From NCBI GenBank assembly GCA_003290165.1, contig QNQO01000551.1, positions 1 to 64,000 of the forward strand: DNA of 64,000 nt, given 5' to 3'. The notes under the pieces were generated by a model. That model worked only from the letters and a program-made list of their open reading frames with translations. It was not told the origin of the DNA and did not search any database. Below, one piece after another: positions 32,882 through 43,104 of the stretch; positions within the stretch are counted from its first letter, which is position 1; the number at the start of each line of letters is the position of its first letter. A program made the translations under genes and the position numbers. Origin of the DNA: Berberis thunbergii (Eukaryota > Streptophyta > Magnoliopsida > Ranunculales > Berberidaceae).

Positions 32882-33261
32882 TTAGGATGCGAGATCGTCC
32901 ACCATCGGCCTGGAATCATCACGCCATCTTCTGATCAGTTCTCGCTCTTTCACAACTTCTTTCATCGCCATCTCTTCTTCAGCAGATGGTGGAGATGATG
33001 ATGGTGATGATGAACTCATTGTCGTTGGTGATCCGCTCGCCATTAGAGAGATCTGATCGATTTGACTTTCTTTCTTCCTCCATCGAAATCTCCATGAGAA
33101 CTCAGACTGACTTGTTGAAAGTCTTTCCCATTATTTGCAGAGCGAGAAAGTGAAGAAGAAGAAGAAGTGAGAGGAGCATATTGGGAAACTGAATTGTGCA
33201 TCGCTTGAGCGAAAGAGAATATCTTATCTCTCTTATTCTTCTTGTTCCCTACTCTTCCCAT
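32882..33261 (-). pseudogene. Two adjoining small frames in the LTR leader region
   Basis: Two minus-strand frames follow each other. The first (33261-33043) starts MGRVGNKKNKRDK and is Ser-rich. The second (33043-32882) starts MASGSPTT, is Ser/Pro-rich and ends in a Lys/Glu/Arg helix. They sit upstream of the callose-synthase piece in the same direction. They could be captured 5' exon sequence or chance frames in a low-complexity leader. No family is recognised. Confidence 0.3.
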
Positions 33262-33541
33262 TTCCCTTCCTCAACGTATCATCACCATCACACAATCGGC
33301 TGCCATTGAAGAAGAAAACGTAAAGGGGGAAAAGAAGAAGGAGAAATAAAAGAAAAATAGGGTTTTCTCTTTATGTAGTGTGGGTGGCTATTCGCCCCCT
33401 ACTAACATTCTGAGAACACCCTCCCTTTAACTAACCAAATAAAACCCTAATATTTCGAAATTCACAATCAATTTAATGTAACCATATTTTATTTAATTAA
33501 AAATAAAATAAATTTGTTTTATGAAATTGAGGGGTGTTACA

Positions 33542-33710
33542 TTATACACACGTTAAATGGAATCTCGTCCTGAGATTCGGAAGGTAAGAAAGTTTACTGA
33601 ATTTCGAAAAATGCGACTTGTCAAATGAAAGAAGATTTTAAAAATACAAATTTCAATTAAATTTAATAAACATGAATATTTATTATCATTGAAAAAGTAG
33701 GGGTGTTACA
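33542..33710 (-). repeat. Tandemly repeated element end (GAATCTCG.GACGAGATTCC and TGTAACACCCC)
   Basis: The junction between element body and LTR start occurs twice, ending at 33710 and 33541. In Ty3-type elements this GAGATTC region ends the coding part just before the 3' LTR. The duplication suggests slippage or recombination between two related elements. Confidence 0.55.
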
Positions 33711-34022
33711 TTATATACAACTCAAAAGGAATCTCGTCCCGAGATTCACGGAAGGTGCTAATTGAATACTACAGATATCAACCCCCTAAAAAAAGAAAAC
33801 AATACGGAACAACGTCACGCAAAAATCAAAATTATAAATAAGATTACTCGCGCACACACACGTCAATGGAGCCTCATCATGAGGTTCACGAAGAAAATAA
33901 AACAAAACTAAAGTTTTTAAGGTTCGCCCTTGTCACTTCATCTTAATCTTCTACACTCCTACACACCCATATCCACATTTCGAGGATCACCTAGACTCTA
34001 CCCCAGCCTAGGCTAACCAAAT

Positions 34023-34034
34023 GCTCTGATACCA
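34023..34034 (-). other. Primer-binding site (initiator tRNA-Met)
   Basis: The minus strand reads TGGTATCAGAGC, three bases from the GTTACA end of the 390-bp block. This is the standard plant LTR-retrotransposon priming site and fixes the direction of the element. Confidence 0.85.
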
Positions 34035-34037
34035 AAC

Positions 34038-34427
34038 TGTAACGATCCGATCCGCACAGTAAGATATTGTCCGCGTTGGAGCCCAGCAGGCCCGTGGATC
34101 CCAAGAGGGGTTGGTCTAGCTACCAAGGGGGATCATAGTCCCACATCGCCTGGGTGCGGGATGGTTATGTGCTATATATGTGCGAGGTTGGATCCTCATA
34201 GAAAGAGGCCTGTGGAGCCCCAGTAGGTGGGTGGAAGCAACAAATCCTTGAGGTGAGGGAGGTGCGGAATGCTTCTCAATAGGCCAAAGAGGACAATATC
34301 TGGATGAGTAGGGCCAGAGAGGGGCCCAGTGTCCGCTGTGCATACTCTGAAAGAGGCCTTTTAAAGCCGTGCGGGCCAGTTGGGCCCAAAGCGGACAATA
34401 TCTTACTGTGCGGATCGGGTCGTTACA
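34038..34427 (-). repeat. 390-bp LTR-like block with 37-bp inverted ends
   Basis: It begins TGTAACGATCCGATCCGCAC on + and ends with the complement of TGTAACGACCCGATCCGCAC. The inverted match extends 37 bp to ATATTGTCCGC with one mismatch. The adjacent primer site shows that it acts as the 5' LTR, not as a separate MITE. Some plant TRIM LTRs have comparable inverted ends, but the 5S-derived promoter of Cassandra elements is not seen. Confidence 0.65.
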
Positions 34428-34432
34428 ATGCC

Positions 34433-34990
34433 CTTCTTGTATTAGGTGAAGCCTTTTTATTTCAAGGAGATACCCTTTTTGAAAAAAAGATGTGTCACTG
34501 GTAAAACCCTTTAAGTGCAATGTGATACACTGAATACACGATGATACACTTAGAATGAAAAAGGGTGTACCATTTTTTGACTTTTTTTTACAACTATATG
34601 ATGATACACTTTATATCCTAAGCTGAAACCCTTTTGAGCACAAGGTTATACCCTTCCTGATACACAGCGATACACTTAGAATGAAAAAGGGTATCATGAT
34701 TTTTCTAATATTTTTGTACACCTATAAGGTGTTACACTTAATCTACTAAGGTTAAAGCCTTTTGTATATTATGCGCTATCATTTCTTATATCAAGTGGAA
34801 CACTTAAAACAAAAAGGTCATCACTTTGTTTTTTAAACTTAGTTTTTATACAAGTTATGCGTGAAATGCCAAAAAGTGGATATCTCTATCTTCATCTCAA
34901 AGTGAGCGAGGGCCTACCTTGGGTGTTACACATGCCAACCACTAGCGCCCATTGTCCTAGACCATTATGTCATCCAAACCCTAATAATCC
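34433..34990 (+). repeat. GGTGATACAC-rich repeat, copy 2
   Basis: It aligns collinearly with 29340-29830, about 80 percent identical by eye. The retroelement at 30032-34427 inserted between the two copies. Confidence 0.65.
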
Positions 34991-35049
34991 ATACCAAACC
35001 TTGGGATGCACAAATTTTTTTACCCTAATCATGGTAGTTGGTTAAACCC

Positions 35050-36206
35050 TAACTTTCTTCCACGCTACTAACTTCCCAACTACTATGACTTTCCCACATA
35101 ACACCCTAATCATCATCAGATTAATTAGATTGAAACCCACAACGAGGTGCCGACGAGGTTTTGTGCATCCCCACAATTACATGTTGTAGACCCGACTAAG
35201 TTTCTACAAGAATGCGTATGGCAATTGGTAGAAGATAGATAGAGAGCTCCTCATACTCCTTGGCCATCTGCACAAGACAGAGAACATATTCACCCCCTGG
35301 GTCGTGATAGAGAATTTAGGAGAGGCAAGAAATTCTCATTGTCGCTTCTCCTAACTTAGGAGATCAAAACTATGGTAGTAAAATTTTTTCTTGAAAATGA
35401 TCAGTTAGCAAAGAGATGATACAGGTTTGAAGTTGGATTGTCTTCTTATGACGGGGTTGGTCTTGGAGATTCCTTTGTAGATTGGTCTGTGGAGATTGAC
35501 CGCATCCTTGAATTTAAGAACGGACGGGGAACATAAACAATAAAGTTACTAGCTACTAAGTTGAAGGGCACTACCAATCTTTGGGTGACAGGATGAATGT
35601 GCACGTTAAATTGCTATGTGTTTACCTCCTATAAACAATTGGGATGACTTGCGCAAGTTGATGCATGTTGCTTTTGTCCCTTTAGATTATGAGTGTGATC
35701 TCTTTGGTCACTTGATGAGAATTCCACATAATGTGTGCATAGTTACTGATTGTGCCACTGAATTCAAGACTTTGTGTATGCTGGCAAGAGCCGGAACAAC
35801 AAACAACATTCGGTAACATTCAGTTCTACCACGGGTTGGATGCTAGGATCAAGTCGGTGCTCACTTTGGAAGAATTTGACACACTTTTAGCAACTGAGAA
35901 TATGGCGAAACCCATGGAAATGAAGCTTCAGCTCCAGGATCGCTTAGAGATAAAATCTTTTATAAACCCAATCCGTTTTTCCACTACTTTTCTGCAGCGA
36001 TCCCCTACTTATACGGCCTTAAGTGCTTTGGATGTGGGAAACCTAGCCATGTTCGAAATAATTGTCCCAAAGGGAAGTCTGTGCCGACGAGGTTTTGTCC
36101 ATCCCCACCAGTTGATGATGTAAGAGAGCTTATTTCTTTGGTTGCAGAAGGCAGCGCCTGCACCCTTGGAGTTTGTGGACAAAGTTCTTCAAGCTGGGGA
36201 GGAGGA
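35050..36206 (+). pseudogene. Degenerate Ty3-type gag, copy 2
   Basis: Several frames together show the gag landmarks of the element at 18-20 kb: a SSYDGV start near 35445, NNWDDLRKLMHVAFVPLDYE near 35636, and a zinc knuckle CFGCGKPSHVRNNC near 36025. Multiple stops and frameshifts break it. It is followed by its 3' LTR at 36207-36454. The 5' LTR is missing. Confidence 0.72.
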
Positions 36207-36454
36207 TGTATATGGGTTAATTAAGAGATAATTAAGTAGTATTATGTGTAATTGTCCTAGTATAGAAAAGCCCATATTAATTAAAATTAGGCATAAGGTT
36301 ATAATAGTTTGCTTGGATGGAGATTATAAACAAGGCAAAGTATTAAAAATTGTTCTTGGTATTGGATGAATGAAATATTTGTTTTCTTATTTATCTTTGA
36401 ACTAAGGTTTATTATAGATTTAGCTTAGTTCTAGCTTTATTATAGAATCTATCA
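36207..36454 (+). repeat. 3' LTR of gag element copy 2
   Basis: This 248-bp sequence is the reverse complement family of 18281-18527. It starts TGTATATGGG after a GGGGAGGAGGA purine tract and ends GAATCTATCA. Confidence 0.7.
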
Positions 36455-36749
36455 AATAAGTTGATGTTTCTCCATATAAGTATGACTTGCAGTACATGGA
36501 CATACCAAAGCATCCTCATAACAACGGTTAGTATAATTTGGAGGGGAATTTGAACACTATAAGGCTACAGTAAGTAGCATACTCTCATATACGCCGCGAA
36601 AGAGAGAAGAGAAATGTAGGAACTTCAAGTCAACAAACCTATATTAATAGACCTAAGTCAGGTAGAACGCAACCGTGCATTCTATCAGTGTTTGAGTCTT
36701 TAATCACTTATTATGTTTTCACAATTCTAAGTATGGGTTTTTTTTTGGG

Positions 36750-36958
36750 CAGGGAAATAGATTGAAAAAGTAGTATGGAAAACATGTACGATTGATATAG
36801 CTAGCTACAACATTAACGACACTAAAAATGAGGGAAAAACTTGAACACAAATGTGGAAATTTTGGAAAATGTGTAATAACTTTGTTTCTAAGTGGGTTTT
36901 TCACTAATTATGTGGAACAAGTAATAATCCTTCCAGAAGACACAACATTGGTGTTATA
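36750..36958 (+). repeat. Duplicate of the 42960-43165 segment
   Basis: About 205 bp, from TGAAAAAGTAGTATGG through TTTGTGTAATAACTTTG to GAAGACACAAC, matches 42970-43165 at around 85 percent. The right copy forms the intron end and exon start of the split host gene. Here the exon reading is interrupted by stops. Confidence 0.7.
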
Positions 36959-36964
36959 ATATCT

Positions 36965-39262
36965 GAAACGTGAAAAGACAGAAAGTGCTCATGTGACGAC
37001 ATTTTCTAATGGCAATTCATGTATCAAGAAAAGAAAATTAAATATATATGTAAAGCTAAGGAAACTGCATCTGATGGGACTTCACAAACAAATGTGCAAC
37101 AGAAACATGATAAGGTCGCCATATGTTTATTTTGCAAGAAAACGGGGTCATGTGAAGAAGGATTGTCCCAAATATCAAAAGTGGCTCGCAAAAAAAATGA
37201 TAATTTTAATTTTGTTTGTTTTGAATTTAATCTAGTTGAGGTACCACATAATTCCTGGTGGATAGATATAGGTGCAACTATTCACATCAGTGTTTTCATG
37301 TAGAATTGCATAATGAGTCGAAACCAAATGATGTCAATAGGTTCATATACATGGGGAATGACAATAAAGCTTGTGTGGAGGCAATTAGAGTCTTTAGATT
37401 AAAATTAGATTCTGGTTTTTATTTGGATTTGGATTAGATCGTTTATGTACCATCATTTAAGTGAAATTTAATTTTTGTTTCCAGTTTGGATAAATGAAGT
37501 TATACTTTTTTTTTAAAAAAAAATGAAGTTTTAGACTCATACAAAATTTCAAAGTTATTGGTACTGGATCTTTAATTGATAATCTATATAAATTAGACTT
37601 AGATGTTTTGTACTTACAGTCAAATGAAACTTTGCATGTTATTAATTATGGTACTATGTGAAGATTAATTAAAGAGAACTCTTTTATATTATGGCACAAA
37701 CGTCTAGGTTATATCTCTCGACCGATGATTGAAAGGCTTGTGTCAACTTGAGTTCTTGGTACCCTTGATTTTACAGATTTACGATTTGTACTAAATGCAT
37801 AAAGGGGAAACAAACAAACACTAGGAAGTTAGGTGCACATCGAAGTTCAGGTGTCTTAGATTTGATAAATACTGATATTTGTGGACCATTTCCTACGGTT
37901 TCTTGGAATGATCAACAATATTTTATCTCTTTTACAGACGATTATTCTCGTATCCATACTTAATACATGAAAAATCACACTCATTGAATGTGTTCAAGGC
38001 CCATAAAGCTGAGGTTGAAAATCAACAGAATAAGAAAATTAAGGCCGTTAGATATGACGTGATGGTTAATACTATGGTAGTAGATATGACGGTTCAGGCC
38101 AATGTTCAGGTCCATTTGCGAGGTACTTACATGAATGTGGCATCGTCCCTCAGTACACCATGCTAGGGACACCACATCAAAATGGTGTATCTGAGAGACA
38201 ATCGAACCCTAAAAGACATGGTTAGGAGCATGATTTGTCCAGTAAAACAGTCAACAAAACCCCATATGAGCTATGGACTGGTAGACATCCTAGCATTCGA
38301 TACTTACATGTTTGCCAGTGTCCAGCTGAGGCTAGGCCTTACAGGCCTCATGAAGGAAAATTGGACTCCATAACTGCTAGTTACTACTTTATTGGATATT
38401 CAAAAAGATCGAGGAGATTCAAGCTTTATTGCCCCTCTACTAATACCTTAATTGAGACGGATAATGCCAAGTTTATTGAGGATGTTGATAATAGTGAAAG
38501 TACACAATCTAGAGATATTAGTTTCGAAGAAAAACGTGTTGACATTCCTTTGATCGATATTCAATCTGTTAACGTGATCATACATGTTCTTCAACATGAT
38601 GTGGATGCAAATCACGAAGATATAGCTAGATTGCCTTCTACTAATCTAGAAGCACCTCAACATCCTCAATTACAAATGTCAATAAGGAGATCCATTAGAG
38701 AGAGGAAATTAGTTATTTCGGATAATTATGCAGTTTATCTCGATGAGCATGAGTTTGATATAGGAATAGAAAATGATCCTATCACTTTTCTTCAAGCCAA
38801 ACAAAGTGCCAACTCTTCAGATTGGATGAATGCTATGCTAGATGAGTTAAAGTCTATGGAGGACAACGACGTTTGGGATCTTGTCAAGTTACTTATGAAA
38901 GTGAAACCAATTGGATGCAAATGGTTTTTTTAAAACCAAACGTCATTCTAAAAGTAACATCGAAAGATATAAGGCATTGATTATAAATAGATTTTCTCTC
39001 CAGTTTTTTTACGAAAGACTCTTTTAGAATTATTATGGCTCTTGTAGCTCATTATGATTAAAGGTTACATTAGATGGATGTTAAGATGGAAATGTTGCAG
39101 GTTATTTTATTTTATTAAAGAATCAGAACATAAAGTTTACAAATTAAAGAGATTCATCTACGACTTAAAGCAGACATCTCGTTAATAGTATAAAAAAGTT
39201 CGATCGAGTAATTTCCTCTTTTGGTTTTGAGGAGAATCCTGTTGATCAATGTGTTTATTAAT
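36965..39262 (+). mobile_element. Decayed Ty1/Copia retrotransposon, no LTRs recognised
   Basis: In order along the strand, in shifting frames, are a zinc knuckle with KKDCPKYQKWLAKK (37160), a protease-start region WWIDIGATIHIS (37258) where the catalytic triad Ser-Gly is lost, a GAG-pre-integrase/integrase region (37680-38180), the post-integrase motif TPYELWTGRHPS and PAEARPYRPHEGKLD (38260-38370), and the start of reverse transcriptase (MLDELKSMEDNDVWDLVKL, 38835). Further RT traces run to DPVDQCVY-like sequence near 39250, where homology stops. Large parts of integrase and RT and all of RNase H are missing. It is dead. Confidence 0.85.
38235..38933 (+). pseudogene. Longest open piece of the Copia polyprotein
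   Basis: 232 codons cover the C-terminal integrase region, the linker and the first motif of reverse transcriptase. It ends at TAA directly after GCKWFF, where the family continues with K(T/R)K and the rest of RT. Confidence 0.8.
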
Positions 39263-42040
39263 AATCACATAATTATAACATAATCTTATTATATTTTTGT
39301 TAATCTTTGTTTTTATCTTATTTTAAATTAATTATTGAATTTTGTGTTTTTTGTAGAATTTGGAGCAATAATGAAGAAATAGAAGAAAAATGAATTGAAC
39401 AATCTCAGATGGTGACTTCAGAGAAAGTGGAGGTGAGAATAGCCTAAGCCCATAACCTAAACCCAAAACCTAACCCCCAAACCCAAATCCAAACCCTTAA
39501 CCTAAACTCAAAATCAAGCCCATAAACTCCAACCCAAATAATATTCTCCCAATTATCCCTTGATTTTACCTTGATTTACTCCATGAGTCATCCATCTCAT
39601 CTCTATTCATTTTGTTCATTCTCTATAGATACAATAGAAAATGGTGAGAAAATGGAGGAAGAGAAGGGAAAAGAAAACATTACAGAAAATCAAAACTTCT
39701 TCCTCACACAGTGATTCTCATCACCATCACCACCTCCCACCGCCACTACCCACCACGAAACAGAGGCGTGACAACCCTGTTTCACTACACCTCGCCACCG
39801 TCCAACAACCACAGAGCCACCACCATCAACCGAGCACCTCCATACCCTATTTCGCACTCACAGCCGCCCACAACTCTGTACACCGCTCACGACAAAGCCA
39901 GACAGTCCGTCCACACGACCGAGCTTCGCCATCACCGCCCTTTCTTCGTCTCGGCCTCCTTCCTGTCTCCCTCTCTCACGACCAAAGTCGCAAACGACAC
40001 ATCAGCTAGCACACCACCGCTGTGACAGAAGCAGAAACAGGGAGCACCACTCCTGTTTCAATCACCCGTTATTGTCCTCTCTTTCATCTCGCTCTCTGCC
40101 TGTTCTTCTTCTTCAGCAACACAACCACCTCAGAGCAACGCGAGCCGCCAACACAACCACCACGATACAGAGAAGCAGAAACAGGACAGTGTTTGCATCC
40201 CTCTCTCTTTTTTGCAGGTTCCGGAGCCAGTTGGAGGACGAAGGAGCTCGCGAGGAGCAGAAACGAAGCAGCGCGAGCGGCGCTACTCGCTGGAGACGAA
40301 AGTGCAGAGGCGCTGCTTTTCGGGCGGAACCAACTGATTTTTTAATCAGTTTTGGTTATTGGCACCCCGAACTTCTCTCCGAGCAGCCACAGAGCATTTG
40401 AAGTTTTTCTCGGGATTTGTGTTCGGACCACCTGCTGATCTGTTGAGTACCACAACATCAAGTTTGCGACAAACCAAAAGGGTTGCATAATTTATTTTAC
40501 TGACTTAAATTCTTAATTGTTAATTACAATTTTATTTCAGAAATTTGATAATTTGCTTTCACCTTTCATGTTCGATTAAAAATTGATATGTTTGGTAGTT
40601 AGATTCACATTTTATCAAAATTCAAAGCATGTGCTAAAAATTATTAAGCTTGAACTTTGATTAAGTGTGCCATAAAAAGACACTTAATGTTTGGTAAGAA
40701 TTTATTTGCTTGAAATAAATTGTTAATGTTTGACAGAAACTGATATGATTGGAATTGAATTTTAATGATCACATCTTCGGTGTAAGCAATGGATCCTCAT
40801 CCTCAAAGCTTCTCGTTTATAATTTAAGTAATTTAGATTTAAATATATTTGCTAACTCATCGGTGAGTCCAAACCCCACAAAATCCATCTCATCTATCTT
40901 TTCCTTTTATTTTATTTTTCTTATTTTTAGTTTAGTTTTAAAAACACTGTAACCCCATTTTCTCTAAATTAGTTTAATTAAATTAAATTATTAAATTCAA
41001 TTTAATCCACCTTCCTCATGGGATCAACCAGTACTTGCTGTTGTCTACCAGTTAGACACCGTGCACTTGCGGTTATTGCAAGTGGGTCAAATTGGCCTAT
41101 TTATTTAGGCTAGTTAAGCCCACAACATTTATCATAAGATTAGTGGGAGCAAATTTATTTCTTTTCTAGCGCTATAAATTTATTAAAGTTTTTTGTTATA
41201 GCATATTTGATGATAGACATGCAAATTAATTGCAGTGATCATATAGTATTATTGGTCTATCACACCAGATATTTGTTGAATTGGCACTTAGTAGGTTCTT
41301 TGCACTAGGTAAAGTACTCGTTGTTCCGACTGATAAGTTGAGTTTGCTCTAATGTCCAAATAATGATTTATATATTAAAGGAATACATGAAAATGATCTC
41401 TCATGCTTAAGAAGTAGATAGTATAATGTATGATAAAGTTTTATCCGTATTAGGATTTATGCATATCAATGGAATATTTGGCAGCTATTTATTAATAAAG
41501 AATGCTTACTAAACAACTGCTATTGCAGTATTTAAAAAGAACACAGGTTTATGCTCACATGCTACATGCCTAATTAATTGGATTAGATATTCAGGTTAAT
41601 TTTTTAGTGTAATGCCCAAAAGAATTCTTTGTTTGATGTAAACATGTGATCAAACATTTAGATTATAAAGAATTTTTTATTTCAGGGTTTCACGCTATAG
41701 GTTCCATTCATAAATGTTATGAAATAAAATCGTGGATTTTATTTAGAGAATGACAATCGTTCATTCTAAATTATATCAACTTCAAGTTTTTTGTCGTTAA
41801 ATAAAGGGTTCAGAATCATCTTATGACACTGTACCACATAAGGTGTTCGATGAACATGTTGCTCGTTTATGGCGTGGTTAGTTCTTATGATGCTCCTTAT
41901 CAGTGAGAGCCCATATTTTCATGTTTAATTGTCATTGGTGATAACCTTTAGTTTATAGATCATTCTGAAATAAAGATTTCTACTTTTTCAATTATGATTG
42001 CGCATATACAGTATGATTAAGTAGAATAAAACGACTCAAT
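39263..42040. other. Unassigned stretch, possibly a retroelement leader
   Basis: It starts AT-rich. From 39640 to 40350 it is C/A-rich with long overlapping open frames of Pro/Ser/His/Thr-rich composition, which are compositional. The section 40350-41100 resembles the untranslated leader of some LTR retrotransposons (GCACTTGCGGTTATTGCAAG near 41070), but no LTR, primer site or pol is found. 41100-42040 is AT-rich with nothing recognised. I cannot assign a boundary. Confidence 0.35.
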
Positions 42041-42046
42041 TTTGAA

Positions 42047-42956
42047 CCCTAACTTTCTTCCAAGCTACTAACTTCCCAACTATTCTAATTTTCCCACATA
42101 ACACCCTAATCATCCTCAGATTAATCCCATTGAATCCTACAACGAGGTGCCGGCGAGGTTTTGTGTATCCCCCCAGTTATTTGTTGTAGACTTGACTAAG
42201 TTTCCACAAGAATGCATAGGGCAATGGGTAGAAGACAGGCAGAGAGCTCATCATCCTCCTTGGCCATCTGCACAAGACATAGAACATATTCGCTCCCTGG
42301 GTCATGGTAGAGGATTTAGGAGAGGTGGAAATCCTCCTTGTCGCCCCTCCTAACTTAGGAGATCGGAACTATGGTAGTGAATTTTTTTTAAATGATCATT
42401 TAGCACAGTTGATAGAAGTGATGGAATGAAGAGATGATATGGGTTTGAAGTTGAATTGTCTTCTTATGACGGGGTGGATCTTGGAGATTCCTTTGTCGAT
42501 TGGTCTGTGGAGATTGACTGCATCATTGATTTTAAGAACGGACAGGGACCAGAAACAGTAAAGTTAATAGCTACTAAGTTGAAGGGCACTACCAATCTTT
42601 GGTGATAGGAAGAATGTGCACGTTAAATTGCTATGTGTTTACCTCCTATAAACAATTGGGATGACTTACGCGAGTTGATGCATGTTGCTTTTGTCCCTTT
42701 AGATTATGAGTGTGATCTCCTTGGTCACTTGATGAGAATTCCACAGAATTGGTGCATAGTTACTGACTGTGCCACTGAATTCAAGACTTTGTGTATGTTG
42801 GCAAGAGCCGGAACGACAAACAACATTCGGTTTCTACCACGGGTTGGATGCAAGGATCAAGTTCGTGCTCGCTTTGAAAGAATTTGACACTCTTTTAGCA
42901 GCTGAGAATATGGCGAAATGCGCGAAAACTATGCTTCAACTCCAGGATCGCTGAGA
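42047..42956 (+). pseudogene. Degenerate Ty3-type gag, copy 3
   Basis: It starts at the same point as copy 2 (CCCTAACTTTCTTCC) and includes a Pro-Ala-Arg-Phe-Cys region at 42147 and INNWDDLRELMHVAFVPLDYE at 42645. It stops before the zinc knuckle. It then joins directly to the intron of the split host exon. Frames are broken. Confidence 0.7.
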
Positions 42957-43104
42957 GATAAAGTGGGAAAGAGACTGAAAAAGTAGTATGGAAACATTTA
43001 CGATTGATATAGTTAGCTACAATATTAACCACACTAAAAATGATGGAGAAACTTGAACACAGATGTGGAAATTTGGAAAATGTGTAATAACTTTGTTTTT
43101 TTAG

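Larger units (their letters stand above)
30032..33541 (-). repeat. Long LTR-like block (3' side) of the chimeric element
   Basis: On the minus strand it runs from TGTAACACCCC to GGGGCGTTACA, about 3.5 kb. Its first 300 bp look like an LTR promoter region (TTAGGGTTTTATTTGG, a TATA-like ACATAAAGAG, then a CT-rich leader). Fragments of at least one host gene occupy roughly 31995-33261, followed by long AT-rich DNA. Whether all 3.5 kb is true LTR is uncertain, because no second copy is in the window. Confidence 0.5.
30032..34427 (-). mobile_element. Chimeric non-autonomous LTR retroelement with ATGCC target duplication
   Basis: ATGCC occurs at 30027-30031 and 34428-34432, and joining the flanks restores a sequence like nearby relatives, so this is one insertion. 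Read on the minus strand it has a 390-bp LTR-like block (34427-34038), then GTT and TGGTATCAGAGC (34034-34023), the initiator tRNA-Met primer site. An untranslated leader follows. Then come two copies of GAATCTCGGGACGAGATTCC and a TGTAACACCCC terminus (33710 and 33541), and finally a 3.5-kb LTR-like block ending GGGGCGTTACA at 30032. There is no gag or pol. The two terminal blocks share only their TGTAAC/GTTACA tips, which is not expected of a normal element. The 3.5-kb block contains host gene fragments. Confidence 0.72.

Noticed and set aside
34038..34427. A stand-alone MITE with 37-bp terminal inverted repeats
   Set aside because: Its inner edge abuts a tRNA-Met primer site and has no target duplication with the outer edge (CAAAC against ATGCC). 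The ATGCC duplication spans the whole 4.4-kb insertion instead.
39641..40401. Overlapping Pro/Ser/His-rich frames as protein genes
   Set aside because: Three frames are open at once over C/A-rich low-complexity DNA, with no domain or splice support.
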